Of a DNA stretch of 40,639 nucleotides, positions 7,631-16,478 are shown piece after piece. This stretch comes from Ruminococcaceae bacterium UBA1734 (GTDB lineage Bacteria; Bacillota; Clostridia; Oscillospirales; Acutalibacteraceae). The first letter of the stretch is position 1. Every line of letters begins with the position of its first letter. The DNA is taken from NCBI GenBank assembly GCA_002315765.1, contig DCIE01000047.1, forward strand, positions 1 through 40,639, read 5' to 3'. The position numbers were made by a program, and so were the translations under genes. The notes beneath the pieces were generated by a model. It worked only from the letters and a program-made list of their open reading frames with translations. It was not told the DNA's origin and did not search any database.

Positions 7631-9235
7631 TTATTGTTGTTTGCTTTTACCGTCGCTCTTTTCGGAATAGACACGCACCCATTCAACCTCCATTGATTTA
7701 CCGTCGGCCTCATCACCGATTTTACCTGCCCAGTTCAAAACTGCGGTTGAAAAAATCGGATATACGGGAAGATGGGCGCCAATGTTCTTTTTCCGTGATA
7801 TTTCAACGGAATCGAAATAGTAAATCAGTTCGTCTTTATTCCATTCAAGAGCATACACATGAAAATCGTCGCTTAACACAAAATCGGATTTATACTTTTC
7901 GGTGTACTGCGTTCTCAAATCAGCATCCTTATCAATTAAGTGAAGATTCGTATTCACTTCGTTTTCATAGTGAGCTTCCACAACATCAATCTCAAAATTT
8001 CCTCCGGGAAGAGCCATCCAAAAAGCATTATTCAAGCCCTTTGCGGCATTTATTTTTATAGATGCTTCCCAATATCCGTATCTTTGGCTGAATACATCCG
8101 GTCTCACGCTGACACTTGCGGTTGTCCAATCAAGATTCGGACAGTTCGGAAGCTTTTCTTTCTTTGTCAAAAGAAACATTTTTCCGTCCTCTACCTTGAC
8201 ATTTGTTTCCCATCTTGAACTTAAAATGTGAGCAGGAGCATCATTTTGGCATTCCCAAATTTTTTTGTTTAATTTTTCTCCCGAAAAATCGTCTGAAAAC
8301 TGTAATTTCCATCGATTATTTGAAACACCGGTGGCAATTACAATATGATAATACCTCTTTATAAAGTAAGCCGCATCTGCTTTAGACAAAAAAACATCGT
8401 CTTTATCCAAATTTTTTGGAATGATATCGGCTTTTTCCAACAACTGTCTCGGTGTTAGAGTTTTTGTTTCGCCGAGCCATTCCAAATTCTTACCGCTTGC
8501 CATCAATGCGCTATACAATATGCATATTGCCTTTTTCATCGTGAGTAATTCATCGCTGACAGTAACATGTATTATCGGCTGACAATTTTTAAGCCAATTT
8601 ACAAACTCGCACTCATCAACTAATACATCCGGCTCAAAACAATCCGAATTCTTATTGATAATGTTTAACAAAGCGAGTTGTTCTATATCGGTTCTGTACC
8701 GACAATCATCTAAATCTTTAAATGAATCCAGCTTTTTAAGACCTATGGGTGCCATATTATTTCTATCAGGTCCTATATATATGAATTGCCATACTTCATT
8801 TTCAAGCTTTGAATTGATAATCTCAAAACGTAGAGTTGACGCACGGGTAATACCATCGAAATTTACTCGGTTTAATTGAACAAACTCACTGTTCACATCG
8901 CCGTTAAAACAGAATGTTCCCAAAACAAACCAATCGCTTTGATTCCGACCGTATTTCGTTGCATCAACATACACCTTTTCAATCTCGCTGTTATGATGAA
9001 TTTCGTATTCAACACATTTGTCTTGCTTATCGGAAAAACCGATTATATATGCAGAAATACGTACCATTCCAACTGCTTTTATTTCCGGACTGTAACGAAT
9101 ATAACCGGGATTTTTACCCTCTATCCACAGTGTATCGGGATAATGCTCCATAGGACTGCAAAGTGAATAACTCCAATCCCAATTGCCTTCAACATAAATA
9201 TTTCCATTGTATTTATCAGGTATCAGTTCGTTCAT
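7631..9235 (-). CDS. Leaderless GH16 beta-glucanase-like protein with SLH-like middle region
   Basis: 534 residues in three parts. Residues 1-160 form a beta-rich, lectin-like region of no recognised family. Residues about 184-297 look like two or three degenerate S-layer-homology units (for example LALLNIINKNSDCFEPD, then EFVNWL, and later ADAAYFIKRYY). Residues about 310-525 are a GH16 domain: FSDDFSGEKLNKKIW, RYGYWEASIKI and the active-site line EIDVVE (E415, D417, E420). Family members cut beta-1,3 or mixed-linkage glucans, agar or similar polymers and are usually secreted, yet no signal peptide or lipobox is visible here. The start ATG 9235 lies one base after the preceding TAA, indicating translational coupling. 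Its role is probably trimming imported oligosaccharides. Confidence 0.85.
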   Translation of the reverse strand: MNELIPDKYNGNIYVEGNWDWSYSLCSPMEHYPDTLWIEGKNPGYIRYSPEIKAVGMVRISAYIIGFSDKQDKCVEYEIHHNSEIEKVYVDATKYGRNQSDWFVLGTFCFNGDVNSEFVQLNRVNFDGITRASTLRFEIINSKLENEVWQFIYIGPDRNNMAPIGLKKLDSFKDLDDCRYRTDIEQLALLNIINKNSDCFEPDVLVDECEFVNWLKNCQPIIHVTVSDELLTMKKAICILYSALMASGKNLEWLGETKTLTPRQLLEKADIIPKNLDKDDVFLSKADAAYFIKRYYHIVIATGVSNNRWKLQFSDDFSGEKLNKKIWECQNDAPAHILSSRWETNVKVEDGKMFLLTKKEKLPNCPNLDWTTASVSVRPDVFSQRYGYWEASIKINAAKGLNNAFWMALPGGNFEIDVVEAHYENEVNTNLHLIDKDADLRTQYTEKYKSDFVLSDDFHVYALEWNKDELIYYFDSVEISRKKNIGAHLPVYPIFSTAVLNWAGKIGDEADGKSMEVEWVRVYSEKSDGKSKQQ

Positions 9236-9236
9236 T

Positions 9237-10907
9237 TTAACCCTTCTTCAACGCAGTTTGTATTGCTTTATTAACCTTTTCTCTCAATTCAATAAGATAG
9301 TCCGATGATTTCGGATATTCAGTAAAGCTTAAAGAATAATCCAAATCCTGTTGAATGAGTCCGATTACGTATTCTCTGCCGCATAATTTTTCACACAGTT
9401 TCAAAGCCTTAAAATCCTGGAACGCATCACGCAACACCTTCAAGCGGATTGACGGCAGTGGCTTTTTATCTTCGCCGGGATACACTAAAAACATATCGCC
9501 TGACGGTGCAAAATACTCACCTGCTGTGTCAATATACGGATTTATTGCGTCGTAGGAAAAACGATTATGGTAGAAATTATACCCCCAATGTAAAAAACCT
9601 GTGATATCGTATATATACATTTGAACGCCGAGAATTCTTGTTCTGGCCGAGGGCATTGACACAAAGCGGTTAGTCACGTCGTTAGTATGACCTCCGCAAT
9701 AATACACCCAAAAGTCTTTTGCTCCCGCATTTAAAAATGTTTCAACCTCCGCTATAGAAACTGCCGGTGTTGAAAGCATTCCGCGTTTGTAAAACTCCAC
9801 ATTCCAAACGGCATCAATAATAAATGCGTCGTTTAAGTATTTTTTTGCGATTGCTCCCGCTCTTTTATAATGTTCAAAACCATTTTCGTCCGGTTCATCT
9901 GAAATGTGAAAAATGCAACGGTTCTCAATATTATTTATCTTTAACTGCTTTAATAAAGACGGAATAAATTGCTTTAAAAAATTCTCATATTCACGACTTA
10001 AGGCATCGGTATCCCAACCGAAGATTTGTTTTAATTCTCCGTCCACGGTTGCGACAATCTTAGGTGCTGCTTTTGCTCCCCATTGAGTAAATAGCGGTGG
10101 TAGTTCGAAATAACTTACACCGCATAATTTACACATTTCAATCCAACGGTCCATATTCTTATAATCAAAAGCATATTCTCCGTTGTTAAGTGATATATCT
10201 ACTAATTGACAGGTCATGCGTTCGCCGCCTATATATGTATCTATCGGAGGAGTAAACACCGGCATCATAATTGTATTGATTTCATGCTCAACAGCCGTCT
10301 TAATAAAGTTTTCAATGATTTCCCAATGTTCATCACTGAACATCGGAACCTGATAATACTCTGCCAAGCAGTCGGAGTGAAACCATTCCGTTCTTTGATA
10401 TCCGCCCGACGGAAGATTTGCGCCGATACATTCAAGCTCTAATCCGGACTCTGCCAAAATATCGCCGTTTTCATCTTTGATACTAAAGTTTAATAAATGA
10501 ATACCGGCTTTAATTGCTTCTTTAGAATCAATCTCTATCCATATTGACAAAACGCTACCCGGAACAATACGGATTCGGTCATCGTAATGTAACGGCAAAA
10601 GCAAATCAGGATAAACACCCGGACTTTTACGCAGATAGTTGTCATCACTGTTTTTTGGACTGGCCGGCATAAACGAAGGAACGCTTACAACCTGTTTAAT
10701 TGTAATATGCTCTTTCAAATCCCCTTTAACGGAAAATGTTGCAAGTGTCGGTTCCTTTCCCAATTCAAATTCTTCATAAATAAACTGGAAGGCTATTTTC
10801 TCATTTTGCAAAAACGAAATATGCTTTAGCTCTTTAAATTTATTTATATCATCGTCCAAAAAACACTTCTCAAGCGAACTCACTATTTTACATTTAATAT
10901 TTCCCAT
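9237..10907 (-). CDS. DUF4091-family, GH123-like putative glycoside hydrolase
   Basis: 556 residues. An N-terminal beta-sandwich (1-165) is followed by a TIM-barrel-like region (about 170-480) and a helical tail. The key line FHISDEPDENG (333-343) holds an Asp-Glu pair (D337, E338), the position used in the related GH123 beta-N-acetylgalactosaminidases. The C-terminal 'SIRLKVLRDAFQDFKALKL' segment is typical of DUF4091 proteins, in which R-x-G/A-x-x-D-x-x-x-L recurs. No leader peptide, so cytoplasmic. It is tightly coupled to the downstream GH16 gene, with one base between stop and start. Activity is uncharacterised for most of this family; beta-glycosidase action is inferred. Confidence 0.78.
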   Translation of the reverse strand: MGNIKCKIVSSLEKCFLDDDINKFKELKHISFLQNEKIAFQFIYEEFELGKEPTLATFSVKGDLKEHITIKQVVSVPSFMPASPKNSDDNYLRKSPGVYPDLLLPLHYDDRIRIVPGSVLSIWIEIDSKEAIKAGIHLLNFSIKDENGDILAESGLELECIGANLPSGGYQRTEWFHSDCLAEYYQVPMFSDEHWEIIENFIKTAVEHEINTIMMPVFTPPIDTYIGGERMTCQLVDISLNNGEYAFDYKNMDRWIEMCKLCGVSYFELPPLFTQWGAKAAPKIVATVDGELKQIFGWDTDALSREYENFLKQFIPSLLKQLKINNIENRCIFHISDEPDENGFEHYKRAGAIAKKYLNDAFIIDAVWNVEFYKRGMLSTPAVSIAEVETFLNAGAKDFWVYYCGGHTNDVTNRFVSMPSARTRILGVQMYIYDITGFLHWGYNFYHNRFSYDAINPYIDTAGEYFAPSGDMFLVYPGEDKKPLPSIRLKVLRDAFQDFKALKLCEKLCGREYVIGLIQQDLDYSLSFTEYPKSSDYLIELREKVNKAIQTALKKG

Positions 10908-10953
10908 ATAGTCACCTTAATAACATACTTAATAATTCACAGCAAACTTACAT

Positions 10954-12354
10954 TCAGGCAAAATCGACATAATCTCTCAAAGCAACATCTGTGATCATAC
11001 TTCCGAGTTCTGTTTTGCAATCCCAAAGCATTTCGGAATATAATGCCACAGGATACATAATGTTTTCTTCAAACATTCCGTCCTCCACAAGCGGAGTTAT
11101 ACTGAGATTTCCTTTTTTTGATTCGTACAACACATTTACCGTTTCGTATGCCTTATCGGCATTTTGAAGCCAATAAGCCTGAAGGTACTTCCATATTTTG
11201 CGTTTGTATATAACACGGTTTTGCCTCATTGACTTAGAACATACTCCAAAGTTCACCGAGCCATCTAAATGCTCGAATTTTCCCCAATCTAAGAAAGAAA
11301 AGCCTTTGCTTACAACAGCAAACTTTTCATCGCATCCTCTAAGGTAAGCTGCTTTCTTAACAAACTCAATCATATCATTGTGTTTTTCAACATCGTGAGG
11401 TGAATAGGCAAGCGGAAAAGCTCCGCAATCTTCCCAAACAATTGTAATTTTCGGATTAACCTTTTTTATGTACTCCAATTTTTCTTTTACAGATGTTGCG
11501 TGCAAACCGAATTGAAGTTCAAGCTTCGGATATTTTTCAAAGAAAAGCTCCGCTGTTCGATTTACAAAATCCGTCACCGCTTCGGCAATCAGTATTCCGT
11601 CAATTCTCTCGGTCTGCAATTCCGTGAACGATTGAAAATAAATACCGTCTATTGAAAGACCGGCATATTCTTTCTCAAAGATTTCTAAAATTTCGGGTCC
11701 TTTGTCGTTTATACTTGAAAGATTGAATTTTCCGCAATCTGTATCCCAACACCACGGAAATCCAAATAAAATCTTTATGCCGCATGAATGAGCATAATCA
11801 ATAACATCACTTGCATGAAACGGCACATGGTCATTCCAAATAATCAGTGTGTTCATTTTTAATTTTACCATATTATCAATAAATCCCTTGTAATCATAGA
11901 TAACATGTCCCCAAGTCCAGATTCCTCTGTCTTTTATCTTCGGAGCAGATTGAAGCTTAAAGTCAACCAAAGGTTTATCAAAAGGATTCTCCTGCTTGCA
12001 ACTCGGATTAGGTGTATATTCAAGTTTTAAAAGATACTTATTATAGAAATCAATACAACCGTATAAAACTCCTTTATCATCGTATCCCTCAATAATAACC
12101 GTGCCGTTTTGAACCTGAATTAAATATTCTTCCTCTTTTGAAAGCTCTGCACATGAATTTTCCTTTATGTAACCGTTATTTTGCTTTGTGCCTATGTAAA
12201 TACATCTGTATTTACTATAATCTCTTGCGTTGCAATATTTTTCACAAACAGGATACTCAAAAGTATAGTCAAGTAAAAATCCGCTAAGAATTTCAATTGC
12301 TTTTTTTTGAATGCCGTTTTTGACTTTTCCGCAAATAATGGCTAAATTATACAT
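10954..12354 (-). CDS. GH20/GH67-like TIM-barrel protein, putative glycosidase
   Basis: 466 residues from ATG 12354, which has GAGGT upstream; the open frame runs back to 12468 but would overlap the permease gene. Residues 1-125 look like the small alpha/beta domain that precedes GH20, GH67 and GH84 barrels (CIYIGTKQNNG, then GTVIIEGYDDKGVLYGCIDF). The barrel follows (KDRGIWTWGHVIYDYKGFID, NTLIIWNDHVPF, GIKILFGFPWCWD, GIYFQSFTE, ITIVWEDCGAF). The canonical GH20 'DE' pair is not obvious; E in FQSFTE and E/D in WEDCG are candidates. No leader is present, so cytoplasmic. It sits between the second permease pair and the DUF4091 gene. The precise family needs a profile search. Confidence 0.65.
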   Translation of the reverse strand: MYNLAIICGKVKNGIQKKAIEILSGFLLDYTFEYPVCEKYCNARDYSKYRCIYIGTKQNNGYIKENSCAELSKEEEYLIQVQNGTVIIEGYDDKGVLYGCIDFYNKYLLKLEYTPNPSCKQENPFDKPLVDFKLQSAPKIKDRGIWTWGHVIYDYKGFIDNMVKLKMNTLIIWNDHVPFHASDVIDYAHSCGIKILFGFPWCWDTDCGKFNLSSINDKGPEILEIFEKEYAGLSIDGIYFQSFTELQTERIDGILIAEAVTDFVNRTAELFFEKYPKLELQFGLHATSVKEKLEYIKKVNPKITIVWEDCGAFPLAYSPHDVEKHNDMIEFVKKAAYLRGCDEKFAVVSKGFSFLDWGKFEHLDGSVNFGVCSKSMRQNRVIYKRKIWKYLQAYWLQNADKAYETVNVLYESKKGNLSITPLVEDGMFEENIMYPVALYSEMLWDCKTELGSMITDVALRDYVDFA

Positions 12355-12374
12355 CAAATACACCTCTTGTTTCC

Positions 12375-13370
12375 TTATCCCGTAATTCCGACACGGTCGA
12401 TGCTCTTTACAAACTTTCTTTGCAAAAACAAATACATAATCAACACAGGCAAAATATATAAAACACACGCTGCCATAATGATAGCGGCGGTAGATGGGCT
12501 ATTGGCATTCCATAGTATTTTATATTTTTCCAACATATTTTGTATTTCCGCTAAAGACACCGCTAAAGTGAAATTATCACGCTCTTTCAAAAACATAGCG
12601 GCATTATAAAAATCGTTCCAATGCCATATTATCGAGAAAATCAAATTTGTAAAAATTACAACACTCGATGACGGAAGTACAATACTTAAAAATGTGCGAA
12701 TAGGGCCACTTCCGTCTATCCATGCGGCTTCTTCCAATTCCTTCGGAAACCCTTTAAAAAACTGCATATAAATAAAAATCAAAATGCCGGAACGAAGTCC
12801 TACACCGAAAAGTGCAGGTAAATAAAATACCCACGGTGTATTTAAAAGATTAGGGCGAATATCCTTTCCGGTTGCCTCGGCAATTTTTCCGAAAATGCCG
12901 AAGATATCCAAATGCGAATAATTTACATAGCTCGGTAGCATAGTAGCTTGCGACGGAAGAATAATTATCACGAAGAGCAAACCAATCAACAGTTTCTTCT
13001 CTTTAAACTCAAACCGCGAAATTCCGTAAGCCGCAACCGCACAACTGAACAATTGAATCAAAGACGGTAATATCTCATAAAGAACGGTGTTCTTCAGCGA
13101 TTGAAAATAATTCAAACCCTTTATTGCATATTCAAAATTACTCCATGTCACTTTAGTTGTAAGCCAAGTGATTGTCGGATCGTAAAATGAAGCTCCGGTA
13201 CGAAACGCCGTTGTATTCATATACATAAGCGGGTACAAAACAACATACCCTATTGAAGTAAGAATAACAAACCGCAAAAAGCTGACTAACAGTGTTTGAG
13301 CTTTTTTAACCTTCTTGTAATTTTTAATTCCGAAATCTTTCAATTTCATATTATCCATTTGTTCAATCAC
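12375..13370 (-). CDS. Carbohydrate ABC transporter permease, MalG-type (pair 2)
   Basis: 331 residues with about six membrane helices and the cytoplasmic EAA loop (KELEEAAWIDGSGPIRTF, then LSIVLP) that docks the ATPase. It forms the second half of a permease dimer with the product of the upstream gene. Its GTG start immediately follows that gene's TAG stop with no spacing, so translation is coupled. The protein has an unusually long insertion between two helices (about residues 160-185, FGKIAEATGKDIRPNLLN). No solute-binding protein gene adjoins this pair; the lipoprotein at 32382-33767 or the DUF5696 lipoprotein upstream could supply the substrate. No ABC ATPase gene lies in the window. Confidence 0.92.
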   Translation of the reverse strand: MIEQMDNMKLKDFGIKNYKKVKKAQTLLVSFLRFVILTSIGYVVLYPLMYMNTTAFRTGASFYDPTITWLTTKVTWSNFEYAIKGLNYFQSLKNTVLYEILPSLIQLFSCAVAAYGISRFEFKEKKLLIGLLFVIIILPSQATMLPSYVNYSHLDIFGIFGKIAEATGKDIRPNLLNTPWVFYLPALFGVGLRSGILIFIYMQFFKGFPKELEEAAWIDGSGPIRTFLSIVLPSSSVVIFTNLIFSIIWHWNDFYNAAMFLKERDNFTLAVSLAEIQNMLEKYKILWNANSPSTAAIIMAACVLYILPVLIMYLFLQRKFVKSIDRVGITG

Positions 13371-14261
13371 CTACTCCCATCTTTTTATACACCACTTGTA
13401 GAAAAGTAATACCACCAATCCTAACAATGCACTTGAAAGCAGAAGATAAAGCCATAGCATCGCAGAACTTTCGTCATAATTCAGGGTTGACATCAGCGTA
13501 TAAACATAATTCATTATCTTGTTTGTTTTTTTCGTAATAAGCTCAACCGCAGTAAATACAATAACCAAAAGTGTTGTTCTGGACAACATCGGAAAGGTCA
13601 CAAACCAAAACTCTTCCCATTTAGTTGCTCCTTCAATTTTTGACACCTCATACATACTTTCGGGAATGGACTGCATACCGGCAATTACAAGAACGATTTG
13701 AATGCCGCTTGCCCAAACCAAATCGAAGATTTTGCTAATCGCCATTTGAAAATAATTTACAAGTGTTCCCTCTAATTTAAGTACCGACATTACTTCGCTG
13801 ATATCAATCATATTTGACGCTTCGGTAGCCGACACTCCCGCTGATGCCAATGATGGGTCAGTACACGATTGAATCCACTCCATAACCGAGCCGGTAGCTA
13901 TGATTACCGGCAAAAAATAGAGCATTCTGAAAAACAGTCTTCCTTTGAATTTACTGCTCAAAATTATACCGATAATCATACTCAAAACAACAATAGAAGG
14001 AATTGAATATAACATTTCTATCACAGCGTCCGTAATATACTGTAAATAGAACGGGTCCTTTTGAAGAACTGCGATATAATTTTTTATTCCGACAAAATCG
14101 GTTATCATACCCGTATCCACAATGGAAATATCAGAAAACGAATACCAAACAGACTGAATCACAGGAATCAAGACAAACAGCAACAAGCCTATTTCCCAAG
14201 GAAGAACAAATAATCTTCCGTATTTAATTTTTATTTTTTCAATTCCGTGAGCTTTTTTCAC
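13371..14261 (-). CDS. Carbohydrate ABC transporter permease, MalF/LplB-type (pair 2)
   Basis: 296 residues with an N-terminal membrane segment and about six helices in all. The EAA loop reads MYEVSKIEGATKWEEFWF, then VTFPML. The start overlaps the stop of the DUF5696 lipoprotein gene by four bases (14258-14261, ATGA-type coupling), tying the two products stoichiometrically. It pairs with the MalG-type permease directly downstream. The periplasmic-facing loop after helix 3 (around residues 130-155, TDPSLASAGVSATEASNM) is longer than in minimal MalF-like proteins. Substrate probably an oligosaccharide of the locus, by context only. Confidence 0.92.
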   Translation of the reverse strand: MKKAHGIEKIKIKYGRLFVLPWEIGLLLFVLIPVIQSVWYSFSDISIVDTGMITDFVGIKNYIAVLQKDPFYLQYITDAVIEMLYSIPSIVVLSMIIGIILSSKFKGRLFFRMLYFLPVIIATGSVMEWIQSCTDPSLASAGVSATEASNMIDISEVMSVLKLEGTLVNYFQMAISKIFDLVWASGIQIVLVIAGMQSIPESMYEVSKIEGATKWEEFWFVTFPMLSRTTLLVIVFTAVELITKKTNKIMNYVYTLMSTLNYDESSAMLWLYLLLSSALLGLVVLLFYKWCIKRWE

Positions 14262-16474
14262 TGCTTTGCAACTCCTTCCGCGAAAAATCCCTGCGCCGAA
14301 ATTTGTTCGCCGTTAGGCAATGTCGCATCTTTATCACCGTAATTAACAAAGACGGTTACTCCGTTATTGAATACGGTTTGGTGAAGGTCATCGGATATTA
14401 ATGTATGCTTTACGATGGAAGCATTTGCAATCTTATCAAACAACGGTTGATACATCTTAATATCCGATTTGATATTTTCTTTATTATCCTCATATACCGC
14501 AGCATAAAATGTGTTTTCATCCGACTGCAACAAATCCGTATCGTAACTATCGATTAAAGTGTATGTTAAACCGCAACCTGTTTCAATTGCTTTTAACAAT
14601 TGATCTTTACTGTCGGCAGAAAAATTAAGCGAACTTACAGACATAGAAACATATCCCTTAAATACAATCTGATAAAACGGAACATCACAATCGTACACTT
14701 GATAAATAGACGATTGTGTAGGTACATCGTAAATATGATTTGCACAAACAGCAGCATAATCGTTTGCGTTACTTGCACTGACCTTATAGCCTTGTTTTTT
14801 GGCTTTTTTGAAAATTTCGCTTACTTGCTCGTCCATTCCCAATTTGGAATAATATTTTACATTTGAATAATCGGAATATGTAAGTTTGGAAAGTGTGCTG
14901 TACGACACTCCGCCTATTTTCCATTTATCTATTTTTTTAAGCAACTTATCCGATACTCCGCTTAATTGCCCGCGCGCTAACGCGTAATATTTTTTACCGC
15001 CCTCGATATAATCGGAATATTGAATGCTTGTATATAGCTTTTCAAACTTTTCACCTATTGCCGTCTTTGCTATATCAGTGAAAGTGTTAATACCTTGCCC
15101 GGATTCATTATATCTGATTAAATCAAAATCAAAATAAAGGGTTGTTTTTTTTATATTACAAATTGATTTGAGTTGATTAAGCGAGCCGAACTTGCTGTTA
15201 TAGTCCATTCCGCCGGCAATTTTTCCAATATCTAATCCGCTTTCGCCGAATCCAATTAGATTTATATTAGATGTCCCTTTATAATAGGTTTGAATGTCTT
15301 TTGTGATGCTTTCTACATCATCAAATTTCGTTGTACACATCAAGGAATAGTAAGGGATTCCGAATACAAACCTTTTTGTTTCAACTCCGCCGATATATTT
15401 TACATTCAAAAGTGTATCTTCTGATTTTGCAGTTAAATTTTTCTCTTTGATTAAATAATCACGATAACAGTCCGCCATTCCGCTGTAACTTGCTTTATCG
15501 TCATTTAGCGGATAAAAAGCAACCGCTATTTCTTCTTTTGTTTTTTGCTTTGCAAATAAGCTTTTTTGGCTTTTCATATTTTTCATATATGTTGCCGAAC
15601 TTACTTGAAAGCCTCGAATATTAAAAGACGCATACACGGCAGAATAGCCCATAGTAGACGAGCCGATATTTGTAGTTATCTTTGCCGCCTCTGCCGATTT
15701 TTCTATAATTGCACATATTCCGTAGTTACCATTTTTGACTCCGTAAACCGGGAGATTCATAGATTCTTTGTTCGTAGCAGCGTAGTTATTAACCTGCATT
15801 TGTTCTCCGTACATTTCTTCCGTAATAACAGAAGTAATACCTTCTCCTATTATTTTCGGGTAAACAATTGCTCCCGAGCCGGATGGTACAAAAAGATAAT
15901 CGTCTTTTGTTTGTTTATTGTTGTTTACAGAGCACATAAACGGAAGTATGGATATACTACAACATACATTTGTGTCTTCGCCGATTTCTGCCGGGTCCAC
16001 GGACACATACAAGCTATCGTTTCGCAGAGTATATTTTACGGGTACGGATATTGCTATGTTTTCAAAATAGTATGTTACCTTAATTCCGTTTTCTGTTTTC
16101 TCTGCTGAAAAAGTATGGCCTTTGATGCTTGAAGTATATGCCGGAACTGTACCTAAATCCATTTTTTCGTTATCAATATATTCAACGATTATCGGAGAAT
16201 AAACTTGCGGTTGCGTAGTAACCTCACTTGCGTTTTCGGGTATATTGCTCCATTCATTACCCGTAACCTTATCGAGCAGCGAAACGCAAGCCGTTTCATT
16301 GTTCCATTTAAGAGAATATTTATTATTTTCTGCAACAACACAACTACCGACAGAATTAAACTTCGCTTGGAAATCATACCAATTAACCTCGACCTGTTCT
16401 ACGCAGCCCGATAGAGTAAACAAGCTTGATAAAGAGATTAAAAGACATATTAAAAAAAGACTTATTTTTTTCAT
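14258..16474 (-). CDS. DUF5696-type lipoprotein
   Basis: 738 residues from ATG 16474, which has GGGGGAT eight bases upstream and follows the previous stop by four bases; the alternative ATG at 16489 would overlap that stop. The leader MKKISLFLICLLISL ends in the lipobox LSGC (C24), so the protein is tethered outside the membrane. The mature part has a beta-rich first half (a beta-sandwich like those before GH barrels: YSLKWNNETACVSLLDKVTGN) and a second half with alternating alpha/beta pattern reminiscent of a TIM barrel (LYFDFDLIRYNESG, YKVSASNANDYA). I recognise this as the DUF5696 type that accompanies ABC sugar transporters in Firmicutes. Four-base overlap with the permease gene suggests a role at that transporter. 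Biochemical function unknown. Confidence 0.75.
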   Translation of the reverse strand: MKKISLFLICLLISLSSLFTLSGCVEQVEVNWYDFQAKFNSVGSCVVAENNKYSLKWNNETACVSLLDKVTGNEWSNIPENASEVTTQPQVYSPIIVEYIDNEKMDLGTVPAYTSSIKGHTFSAEKTENGIKVTYYFENIAISVPVKYTLRNDSLYVSVDPAEIGEDTNVCCSISILPFMCSVNNNKQTKDDYLFVPSGSGAIVYPKIIGEGITSVITEEMYGEQMQVNNYAATNKESMNLPVYGVKNGNYGICAIIEKSAEAAKITTNIGSSTMGYSAVYASFNIRGFQVSSATYMKNMKSQKSLFAKQKTKEEIAVAFYPLNDDKASYSGMADCYRDYLIKEKNLTAKSEDTLLNVKYIGGVETKRFVFGIPYYSLMCTTKFDDVESITKDIQTYYKGTSNINLIGFGESGLDIGKIAGGMDYNSKFGSLNQLKSICNIKKTTLYFDFDLIRYNESGQGINTFTDIAKTAIGEKFEKLYTSIQYSDYIEGGKKYYALARGQLSGVSDKLLKKIDKWKIGGVSYSTLSKLTYSDYSNVKYYSKLGMDEQVSEIFKKAKKQGYKVSASNANDYAAVCANHIYDVPTQSSIYQVYDCDVPFYQIVFKGYVSMSVSSLNFSADSKDQLLKAIETGCGLTYTLIDSYDTDLLQSDENTFYAAVYEDNKENIKSDIKMYQPLFDKIANASIVKHTLISDDLHQTVFNNGVTVFVNYGDKDATLPNGEQISAQGFFAEGVAKQ

Positions 16475-16478
16475 TCTC

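Noticed and set aside
15566..16108. 180-residue plus-strand open frame opposite the DUF5696 gene
   Set aside because: No start signal or domain; the opposite strand encodes a lipoprotein with good coding character.
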